Assembly: GCA_027294185.1 (NCBI GenBank)
Contig: JAPUME010000324.1
Span: 1-5,158 of the forward strand
DNA from: Acidobacteriota bacterium
GTDB taxonomy: Bacteria; Acidobacteriota; Terriglobia; UBA7540; JAPUME01
DNA: 5,158 nt
Reading direction: 5' to 3'
The notes under the pieces were generated by a model. It made no database searches and was not told the origin of the DNA. It saw nothing but the letters and a program-made list of their open reading frames with translations. The translations under genes were made by a program, and so were the position numbers. Shown here piece after piece: positions 1 through 5,158 of this stretch. The first letter of the stretch is position 1. The number at the start of each line of letters is the position of its first letter.

Positions 1-878
1 GCCAGTGTTACTGCGTCCACCTGGGCGCCGAACGCATCCATCAGTTGGGCAATGAACTCGTGAGCTCGTGGCCGCTCGATGCGTAGCGTGCCGCCGAGGA
101 GAGTCCCGTTGACCTGGAAGCGTTGCTCGACCTGTTGTCGAAGCTTTTCGGGATGCTTTGTTTCGACGACGATGATCTCGCCACCGAGCTTCTTCTTCAG
201 GGATTCGGGCGAGTCGAGAGCGACCAAGCGTCCTCCGTCAAGAAAGCCGACGCGGCTGCAGCGGTCCGCCTCATCGAGCAGATGGGTCGTCAGCAGGATC
301 GTGACCCCCTCCTGCCTGCGGAGCGTTTCCACGTATTCCCAAAGGTCGCGGCGCGCGCCCGGGTCGAGGCCCGCGGTGGGCTCATCCAGCAAAAGTAGCT
401 CGGGCCGGTGGAGGAGTCCCTTTGCAAGCTCTACCCGGCGCCTGAGGCCGCCCGAAAGGGTTTCGATTCGGTCCTTCCGCCGTCCCGTCAAACCCAGCCG
501 TTCCAGCTCGGCTTCGATGCGATTGCGCAACTCGGCGCCCAAAAGGCCGTAAAGATGGCCGTGATGGCGCAGATTTTCCTCAACCGTGAGCTTGATGTCG
601 AGACTCTGGGATTGGAAAACGACTCCGATTCGGGCGCGGACCGAGTGGGGATCCTTGCGAACGTCGAATCCGAAAAGGCGCGCTGTCCCCTGGCTGGGAA
701 GGAGCAGGGTGGACAGGATTCGAAAGGCGGTGGTTTTCCCTCCGCCGTTTGGGCCCAGTAACCCGAAAATCTCTCCCCGTTCCACGGTGAAGCTGATTCC
801 CTGGAGCGCGAATCGTCCGGACCCCTGGGAATAGACGTGCGACAGACCTTCGACTTCGATGAGGGGTCGATCACTCAT
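1..878 (-). CDS. ABC transporter ATP-binding protein, ABC-2/DrrA-NatA type (3' end beyond window)
   Basis: This is the cytoplasmic ATPase subunit of an ABC transporter; it would drive a separate membrane permease. 292 codons are visible from an ATG at 876-878, with no stop before the left edge. Seen in the translation: Walker A GPNGGGKTT (residues 42-50, Lys48), Q-loop Gln89, signature LSGG (141-144) followed by three arginines after Leu145, Walker B LLLLDEP with Asp165 and Glu166, D-loop GLDP (170-173) and switch His199 in TTHLLDEAD. All catalytic elements are intact. Walker A has Gly46 where Ala or Ser is commoner. Residues from about 230 onward form the C-terminal extension usual in DrrA/NatA-like ATPases. 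Those proteins are typically about 300-330 residues, so little is probably missing. It lies 63 bases after ctaB with no terminator between. The start lacks a strong ribosome site (AGGA is about 18 bases upstream). The permease is expected beyond the left edge. The substrate cannot be told from sequence. Confidence 0.95.
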   Translation of the reverse strand, partial: MSDRPLIEVEGLSHVYSQGSGRFALQGISFTVERGEIFGLLGPNGGGKTTAFRILSTLLLPSQGTARLFGFDVRKDPHSVRARIGVVFQSQSLDIKLTVEENLRHHGHLYGLLGAELRNRIEAELERLGLTGRRKDRIETLSGGLRRRVELAKGLLHRPELLLLDEPTAGLDPGARRDLWEYVETLRRQEGVTILLTTHLLDEADRCSRVGFLDGGRLVALDSPESLKKKLGGEIIVVETKHPEKLRQQVEQRFQVNGTLLGGTLRIERPRAHEFIAQLMDAFGAQVDAVTL

Positions 879-941
879 ATCAGGTTCGGAGATTCCTAAA
901 GGCCGCCGCGGCAGCGAATCGAGAGGGAGCGCGAAGCCGAT

Positions 942-1868
942 TTATAACTTCACTTTATCGACCACCATGAGGGCCAACATCAGTGGCAAATAAACAACCG
1001 AGGCCAGCAAAAGTCGACGCGCTCCTCTGAGAGACCGAGAAAGGTCTGCGGAAACCGCATAATAGATAAATGCCAGTCCCAGCGCCAGGCATCCGAAAAG
1101 ATAAACGGGTCCTGCCATACCCATGAAGGCGGGCAGCAGGCTGACCGGCAAGAGCAGCCAGGCGCAAAAATTGATCTGTCGGCCCGTGGATTTACCATCC
1201 CGGTCGATGACGGGCAACATAACGATACCGCCGCGCGCATAGTCATCCCTGTACATCCAGGCGATGGCCAGAAAATGCGGGAATTGCCACAGGAACAGAA
1301 TCGCGAAAAGGACCACTGCTTCCAGCCCAATCTCGCCGCGCGCCGCCGCCCAGCCGATCACCGGAGGCATCGCGCCGGGGAGCGCACCCACCAGCGTGCA
1401 ATACACCGTGCGCTTCTTAAGCGGCGTATAAAGCAAAAGATAACTCGCCAGGGTGCCAAGAGCCAGGAAGCTCGCCAGTAGATTGACCGCCAGGGCTAAC
1501 TGGAGCATACCCAGAGTCGAAAGGGAAATTCCGAACACCAGAGCCGTTCGAGGCTCCATTCTTCGCGCCGGCAGGGGACGTTTCTCGGTCCTCCGCATCC
1601 TGGCGTCACCTTCGCGTTCCAGGTATTGGTTGAGCGTCCCCGTGCCTCCGGCCACGAGCGCCGTGCCCAGCACCGCGTGAAACAGGAGCAGCAGGTCTAC
1701 CGCACCCTGTGCGCCAATATAAAAACCCGCTCCCGTACTCATCAGGATCAGCCAGATCACGCCCGGTTTGGTCAGCTCCACGTAGTCTGCGATCCGGATG
1801 CGCCAGAGAGACCGGCGCGGGGCCGCCCTACCGATAGCTGAGACTGCAGTTTTACTTTGAAGTTCCAT
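942..1868 (-). CDS. ctaB: Protoheme IX farnesyltransferase (heme O synthase)
   Basis: Transfers a farnesyl group from farnesyl diphosphate to the vinyl group of heme B, making heme O, the substrate of CtaA. It is a UbiA-superfamily integral membrane enzyme. Numbered from the ATG at 1866-1868 (308 residues): the first prenyl-diphosphate motif is Asn80, Glu84, Asp88, then MRRTEKRPLP. A Glu in place of the first Asp is common in this family. YTPLKKRT lies at 147-154, followed by GALPGAMPPVIGW; WQFPHF is at 194-199, followed by DDYARGGIVMLP. About nine hydrophobic helices run to the C-terminus, and the length is normal. I chose this ATG because GGAAAG lies just upstream. A TTG at 1884-1886 would add six residues, and its nearest AGAGGA is about 12 bases away, so it remains possible. 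It is separated from ctaA by 101 bases, the widest gap in the cluster. Confidence 0.96.
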   Translation of the reverse strand: MELQSKTAVSAIGRAAPRRSLWRIRIADYVELTKPGVIWLILMSTGAGFYIGAQGAVDLLLLFHAVLGTALVAGGTGTLNQYLEREGDARMRRTEKRPLPARRMEPRTALVFGISLSTLGMLQLALAVNLLASFLALGTLASYLLLYTPLKKRTVYCTLVGALPGAMPPVIGWAAARGEIGLEAVVLFAILFLWQFPHFLAIAWMYRDDYARGGIVMLPVIDRDGKSTGRQINFCAWLLLPVSLLPAFMGMAGPVYLFGCLALGLAFIYYAVSADLSRSLRGARRLLLASVVYLPLMLALMVVDKVKL

Positions 1869-1969
1869 TCCGCTTTCCGAGAACAATCGTTCTTCGGTTC
1901 CTCTTTGTCTCTACCAACATTCCTTGCAAATGACTATTAAACTAAATCGTAGGGCCTCGCGCCGGACCT
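1869..1969 (-). other. ctaA-ctaB spacer
   Basis: This 101-base gap is the longest between genes here. In the transcribed sense it contains an AT-richer stretch (around 1927-1950) and then purine-rich segments including AGAGGA and GGAAAG that precede the TTG and ATG start candidates of ctaB. I see no stem followed by a T-run, so no intrinsic terminator. A secondary promoter for ctaB cannot be excluded, but no convincing paired -35/-10 elements are visible. Confidence 0.4.
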
Positions 1970-2905
1970 TCATGAGGGTAGGGGCCGTGCCGAGGTCAAC
2001 GTTTCCGACCCTGCGGGCGTCGATTCTCTTCGACCGGCCAGGGTACGGAAAGCTTCCAGTGCCAGCGCCCAACCGATGGCGAAAATCAGCGCACCGGCTG
2101 CCACGTGGGCCGTCGTAAGCGCAACCAGGGGGAGCGTGGGTTGCGGCGCATCCTGCGTGACCAGCCGTATCATGTAAGAACCCGTACCCAGGAGGAGTTG
2201 AACAAACAGCAACCCTACCAGCAGCAGGGCTAATCGCACCAGATTCCACTGCTGTGGATGTTTGTAGAACACCCGCAGAGAGGTCCAAATCACCAGAATG
2301 CTTACGATCAAGGCTCCGGCCAGGTGAGGAATAACGGTCCCTTGCGAATGCCTGAGCGTCGCCCCCAACACCAACTGGATAAAAATCGCGGCCGGCACGG
2401 CAAGGCACAAAATCTGGAGTCGAGGGCTGCCGCTGTCTTCCACCCGGGACAGAGGAGTTTTCCAGCCGGGAGAGGTCAGCAGGGCAAGGCTCACCACCAT
2501 ACAGAAAAACATCTGTGCCAGGCAGGCGTGACCCACGGAAACCGGAAGCGGCAATAGATAGATCACCGTGATCCCGCCCAGAATTCCCTGGATAATGACA
2601 GCCAGCAGGGTTCCCAGTCCCAGCAGCCGGACTCCTTTTCGCTCCTCTTTTTGCCATAACCAGACGGCCAAAATGAGGGTCAACGCTCCGACCAGCGCGG
2701 CAATCATCCGATGCGTGTGCTCGTAGCGGATATTGCCTACCATGGGAGGCATCAGGGAGCCGTAGGAGAGCGGCCAGTCGGGAACCGAAAGTCCCGCCTC
2801 CTTGCCCGTCACGAGGCCCCCGGCCACAATCAGCAGGAAGGTAACGCAAGCCGTGAATACCGCAAATCGATGCAACCCCCGGTTTTCCGTCGAAACTGAC
2901 CTCAT
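1970..2905 (-). CDS. ctaA: Heme A synthase (COX15/CtaA family)
   Basis: Oxidises the C8 methyl group of heme O to the formyl group of heme A, the cofactor of the oxidase encoded upstream. It is a 311-residue membrane protein with eight predicted helices (about 12-32, 68-86, 93-116, 124-144, 163-183, 190-210, 222-242, 264-286), arranged as two four-helix halves as in Bacillus CtaA. The conserved Glu62 and the heme-ligand candidates His65, His126, His194 and His267 are all present, in the contexts YEHTHR, VGHACL, VIPHLAG and TTAHVAAG. The first outer loop reads GLSVPDWPLSYG, where many homologues carry a Cys pair, so this is a cysteine-poor form in that loop. The C-terminal tail after about 287 is polar. 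The start is the first ATG of the frame. It lies 20 bases after the CALC gene and has no clear Shine-Dalgarno sequence, so translation may be coupled to that gene. Confidence 0.96.
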   Translation of the reverse strand: MRSVSTENRGLHRFAVFTACVTFLLIVAGGLVTGKEAGLSVPDWPLSYGSLMPPMVGNIRYEHTHRMIAALVGALTLILAVWLWQKEERKGVRLLGLGTLLAVIIQGILGGITVIYLLPLPVSVGHACLAQMFFCMVVSLALLTSPGWKTPLSRVEDSGSPRLQILCLAVPAAIFIQLVLGATLRHSQGTVIPHLAGALIVSILVIWTSLRVFYKHPQQWNLVRLALLLVGLLFVQLLLGTGSYMIRLVTQDAPQPTLPLVALTTAHVAAGALIFAIGWALALEAFRTLAGRRESTPAGSETLTSARPLPS

Positions 2906-2918
2906 ATACCAAATGTTT

Positions 2919-2940
2919 TTCGCTCTTACCCGGAAGCGAA
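2919..2940 (-). repeat. Inverted repeat spanning the end of the CALC gene, before ctaA
   Basis: TTCGCT (2919-2924) and AGCGAA (2935-2940) are perfect 6-base complements separated by 10 bases. In the mRNA the stop codon of the CALC gene (2926-2928) falls in the loop, and the helix ends 13 bases before the ctaA ATG. The stem is followed by A residues rather than U residues in the transcript, so it is not an intrinsic terminator. It could affect ctaA translation or may be chance. Confidence 0.45.
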
Positions 2941-3294
2941 GGGCCGTCCCAAGCGCTTCGATGGGATTTCGCCGACGTAAGAAGTTTGAAGCGGCGCTGC
3001 CGGCTCTCGCAGACCGTGACCCCGATCTTCTGAGTCGTCAGGAAACGCTTCGGCGTTTCGGTTCAGGAAGGCGACCCAGAGGATGCCGACAAAAATCAGC
3101 AGGGCAGGGACCAGCAGGAGTAGAATTCCGAAATTCAGAGCCTGCCCGCCTTCCGGACCCGTGGCAGCGGCATTTCTGGCGCAGAGCGCGCAGCCCTGCG
3201 CCCACAAACGGTCGGGCGCAACTAATAGACCCAGAAGCACAAACGCCGTCGTGGTGCAGATTTTTCGTTCCAGGTTTCCGTTTGTCATATTCAT
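2926..3294 (-). CDS. Small CxxC membrane protein of unknown function in the oxidase operon
   Basis: I do not recognise a named family. The 122-residue product has a basic N-terminus and a hydrophobic segment (about 12-29) ending in a signal-peptidase-like site near WAQ. Directly after this comes GCALC (Cys35 and Cys38, a CxxC). A second hydrophobic helix spans about 54-76 (rich in Leu, Val and Ile, ending WVAFL), and a polar, charged tail of about 45 residues follows. If the signal is cleaved, the CxxC would sit at the outer face close to the new N-terminus and the tail would be cytoplasmic. A lipoprotein reading is less likely because AQGC is a poor lipobox. The ATG at 3292-3294 is used because AGGAAG (3305-3310) lies 10 bases upstream, overlapping the ctaF stop; a second ATG at 3286-3288 is also possible. 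Upstream in-frame residues overlap ctaF and are unlikely to be used. Its position between ctaF and ctaA suggests a role in oxidase assembly or as an accessory subunit (inference). Confidence 0.82.
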   Translation of the reverse strand: MNMTNGNLERKICTTTAFVLLGLLVAPDRLWAQGCALCARNAAATGPEGGQALNFGILLLLVPALLIFVGILWVAFLNRNAEAFPDDSEDRGHGLREPAAPLQTSYVGEIPSKRLGRPFASG

Positions 3295-3304
3295 CTTCGT
3301 AGGG

Positions 3305-3310
3305 CTTCCT
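3305..3310 (-). promoter_or_regulatory. Ribosome binding site of the CALC gene
   Basis: AGGAAG in the transcribed sense overlaps the TAG stop of ctaF and lies 10 bases before the chosen ATG. It supports a start within the ctaF-ctaA interval rather than the longer reading frame that extends back into ctaF. The spacing is on the long side, so the ATG two codons later cannot be excluded. Confidence 0.5.
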
Positions 3311-3614
3311 AGGGCATCAAGTTCAGTATGCGAAGGCTGTCGGGGAAGAACCCGAACATGAGAACGATGACAATGACCATCGGTGGTATCAGACTCCATT
3401 TCAGGCCTCGCGTTTCATGCTTCAGGTGCATGAAATAGGAGATGATCAGCCCGGCTTTCACCAGGGAAAGCGAAATCAGCAGCAGAAGCATTACTGTAAC
3501 CGAGAGCGCCTGAAAGGCCAGCACGATTTCCACCGCCGTCAGCGCCACCAGCCAGAGCCAAACCCAGATGTAGATGCGGGACGATCCGTGCCCATGGTCT
3601 GTCGAAGAACTCAT
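3309..3614 (-). CDS. ctaF: Cytochrome c oxidase subunit IV, prokaryotic small type
   Basis: A 101-residue protein of the prokaryotic subunit IV family (caa3-type CtaF/CyoD-like), a small non-catalytic subunit that packs against the oxidase core in the membrane and is thought to help its assembly or stability. Three hydrophobic helices are visible (about 14-35, 38-61 and 74-90). After helix 2 comes the family's typical segment, with Lys53 in the helix and SYFMHLKHE at 59-67. The N-terminus is short, polar and His-containing (HGHG at 7-10). Length and helix number fit the family. The ATG at 3612-3614 is supported by AGAGGGA a few bases upstream. It follows the second subunit III gene by 36 bases and precedes the CALC gene by 14 bases. 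Assignment rests on the helix pattern, this motif and the oxidase neighbours. Confidence 0.9.
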   Translation of the reverse strand: MSSSTDHGHGSSRIYIWVWLWLVALTAVEIVLAFQALSVTVMLLLLISLSLVKAGLIISYFMHLKHETRGLKWSLIPPMVIVIVLMFGFFPDSLRILNLMP

Positions 3615-3617
3615 GTT

Positions 3618-3625
3618 TCCCTCTT
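3618..3625 (-). promoter_or_regulatory. Ribosome binding site of ctaF
   Basis: The transcribed sense reads AAGAGGGA immediately before AAC-ATG, giving a GAGG core about 4-5 bases from the start codon. A second purine-rich AGGAG lies further upstream. This fixes the ctaF start at 3614. Confidence 0.6.
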
Positions 3626-3650
3626 CCGCTCCTCTCTTGCTGCGGGAGAT

Positions 3651-4280
<630 letters not shown>

Positions 4281-4285
4281 TCTGC

Positions 4286-4939
4286 TTACCTCCCCAATAA
4301 AAGCAGCGTGAAAACATAGATCCAAAGGCCATCCATGAAATGCCAGTAGATAGCCGTGACGTCCAGGGCGGTCGCCCGGGGTGCGCCTGCCGCCGCAAAT
4401 ACCCGTGCCCGGGTGTTCAGGTAACACAGCGCCAGCAGGCCGCCGAAAAGATGTACGCCATGAGCGACAGTCAGAAGATAGAAGAATGAGCTGCTGGGAT
4501 TCGACGCCAGGTAGACTCCCTGCAAAACCAGCTCCCGCCAGGCGATGAACTGTCCTCCCACGAACGCGACTCCCAATACCGTTGTGAGCAGAAGCCAACG
4601 GCTGAAAGCCTCGCCCAGGCCGCGCTTCAGGGAGCGGCGCGCACTCTCGAGTGTAAGGCTGCTGGCCAAAAGCAGGACCGTGTTGAGCCAGAGAATGCCA
4701 GGGATCGGTGTGGCCACCCAGTCATTCGACAATCCGCGCCGCACGACCATGGCGCTTGTGAACGAGATGAACATCATCACGATCGGGACCAAGGCGATCC
4801 ACATGCCGATTCGGTAAGTCTTGGCTGTCGGCAGCCCTCGCGGACGACCTCTACCGTCTCCTCCACGACCCCCTCCCCTATGAGGAGGAGTGACCTCAGG
4901 CGTTGGAGGCTTTGGCGGAGCTATGGTTGCGATTCCCAT
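4286..4939 (-). CDS. ctaE: Cytochrome c oxidase subunit III, first copy
   Basis: A 217-residue heme-copper oxidase subunit III. After a soluble N-terminal segment rich in Pro and Gly/Arg (about residues 8-35) come five hydrophobic helices (about 44-66, 81-98, 116-135, 150-174, 194-215). Family marks are GGQFIAWREL (128-137) with Glu136, SFFYLLTVAHGVHLFGG (151-167) with His160 and His163, and AIYWHFMDGLWIYVF (196-210). Many close homologues have DLVW where this protein has DGLW. The start is the ATG at 4937-4939, 29 bases after the ctaD stop. No other good start lies before the first helix, so the unusual N-terminal extension appears to be real. The ribosome site is weak in linear sequence (GGA 6 bases away, AAGG about 20 bases away), and a 4-base stem lies between AAGG and the ATG. 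It forms a tandem pair with the next subunit III gene. Confidence 0.95.
   Translation of the reverse strand: MGIATIAPPKPPTPEVTPPHRGGGRGGDGRGRPRGLPTAKTYRIGMWIALVPIVMMFISFTSAMVVRRGLSNDWVATPIPGILWLNTVLLLASSLTLESARRSLKRGLGEAFSRWLLLTTVLGVAFVGGQFIAWRELVLQGVYLASNPSSSFFYLLTVAHGVHLFGGLLALCYLNTRARVFAAAGAPRATALDVTAIYWHFMDGLWIYVFTLLLLGR
4289..4295 (-). promoter_or_regulatory. Ribosome binding site of the second subunit III gene
   Basis: GGGGAGG in the transcribed sense is nearly ideal and lies 8 bases before the GTG at 4278-4280. It overlaps the last codons of the first subunit III gene. It decides the start of the second gene, whose reading frame stays open much further upstream. Confidence 0.8.
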
Positions 4940-4946
4940 AAAGAGT

Positions 4947-4958
4947 CCGGTATCCCGG
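4947..4958 (-). repeat. Short hairpin in the ctaD-ctaE spacer
   Basis: CCGG (4947-4950) and CCGG (4955-4958) flank four bases and can form a 4-base-pair GC stem. In the mRNA, AAGG (4959-4962) is directly before the stem and ACTCTTT-ATG directly after it. There is no U-run, so it is not a terminator. Confidence 0.35.
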
Positions 4959-4968
4959 CCTTGTCTTC

Positions 4969-5158
4969 TTAGCTTCCCACCTTTTCCGGTGAGTTCTGCA
5001 TGATGTAGTCGGTAGCTGCCCCCGGCACGCTGTATTCATACGGACCGTGGTAAACCTGCGGGTGCTTGCCGGCGAAATTATCATGCGGCGGCGGCGACGG
5101 GATGGTCCATTCGAGCGTGGTCGCTTCCCAGGGATTCTCCGGGGCTTTCGCACCTCTG
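4969..5158 (-). CDS. ctaD: Cytochrome c oxidase subunit I, C-terminal end (5' part beyond window)
   Basis: The last 62 codons and the TAA stop (4969-4971) of subunit I, the catalytic subunit that carries heme a and the heme a3-CuB oxygen-reducing site in the membrane. The metal-binding helices lie outside the window. What is visible is the soluble tail after the last helix: [20 protein letters not shown] followed by HDNF (residues 5-28 of the visible part), a highly characteristic signature of aa3-type subunit I C-termini, then a tail with [15 protein letters not shown]. The assignment rests on this signature and on the subunit III, subunit IV and heme A genes that follow. The tail is moderately long and ends EKVGS. 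It is 29 bases upstream of the first subunit III gene and probably co-transcribed with it. An upstream subunit II gene is expected beyond the right edge. Confidence 0.93.
   Translation of the reverse strand, partial: RGAKAPENPWEATTLEWTIPSPPPHDNFAGKHPQVYHGPYEYSVPGAATDYIMQNSPEKVGS

Noticed and set aside
79..552. Plus-strand open frame of 157 codons
   Set aside because: Antisense to the ABC ATPase, Arg/Ser/Pro-rich, no motif and no ribosome site.
488..874. Minus-strand open frame of 128 codons within the ABC ATPase region
   Set aside because: It is out of frame with the ATPase, whose Walker A, signature and Walker B motifs are unambiguous, and it has no features of its own.
905..912. GC palindrome GCCGCGGC between ctaB and the ABC gene as a terminator
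   Set aside because: It is a short self-complementary sequence with no loop and no T-run in the transcribed sense.
1852..1920. Tiny 22-codon open frame ahead of ctaB as a possible leader peptide
   Set aside because: The purine-rich AAGGA abuts the ATG, leaving no workable spacing, and the peptide shows no regulatory codon run.
1911..2912. Minus-strand open frame of 333 codons overlapping ctaA in another frame
   Set aside because: ctaA in the adjacent frame has all family residues; the overlapping product is Gly/Arg/Ser-rich without domain features.
4281..4598. Upstream extension of the second subunit III frame into the first subunit III gene
   Set aside because: The extension overlaps a real gene, reads as low-quality sequence, and a near-ideal ribosome site precedes the GTG at 4278-4280.

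Overview
The window is a stretch of an aerobic respiratory gene cluster in which every gene I can support lies on the minus strand, so the genes are read from right to left. In transcription order they are: the 3' end of ctaD (cytochrome c oxidase subunit I), two consecutive subunit III genes (ctaE-type), a small subunit IV gene (ctaF-type), an unnamed small membrane protein with a Cys-Ala-Leu-Cys motif, ctaA (heme A synthase), ctaB (heme O synthase), and an ABC transporter ATPase that runs off the left edge.

Region by region: 4969-5158 is the last 62 codons of ctaD. Positions 4286-4939 and 3651-4280 hold two different five-helix subunit III proteins; the second starts at a GTG that an excellent Shine-Dalgarno sequence places just past the stop of the first. 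Positions 3309-3614 hold the three-helix subunit IV. Positions 2926-3294 hold the CALC protein (signal peptide, CxxC, one membrane helix, polar tail). Positions 1970-2905 and 942-1868 encode the two enzymes that turn heme B into heme O and then heme A. Positions 1-878 encode an ABC-2 type ATPase. Gaps between genes are 5, 36, 14, 20, 101 and 63 bases, plus 29 bases after ctaD. I see no convincing terminator or promoter between them, so the set reads as one operon, with the ctaA-ctaB spacer the least tight joint. No gene-free stretch exceeds about 100 bases.

Together the genes encode an aa3/caa3-type heme-copper oxidase and the heme A cofactor supply for it. The CALC protein and the ABC ATPase are guilt-by-association candidates for oxidase assembly or for handling a related substrate.

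The organism is an aerobic or microaerobic bacterium with moderately GC-rich DNA. The layout (two short subunit III genes, small subunit IV, CALC-type protein, ctaA, ctaB, ABC ATPase) reminds me most of Acidobacteriota or neighbouring deep-branching phyla, but this is inference from gene order and protein style, not a database result. I found no RNA genes, mobile elements, CRISPR arrays or attachment sites. No clearly novel system is visible; the best leads are the CALC protein, the ABC gene's placement and two small hairpins at gene junctions.
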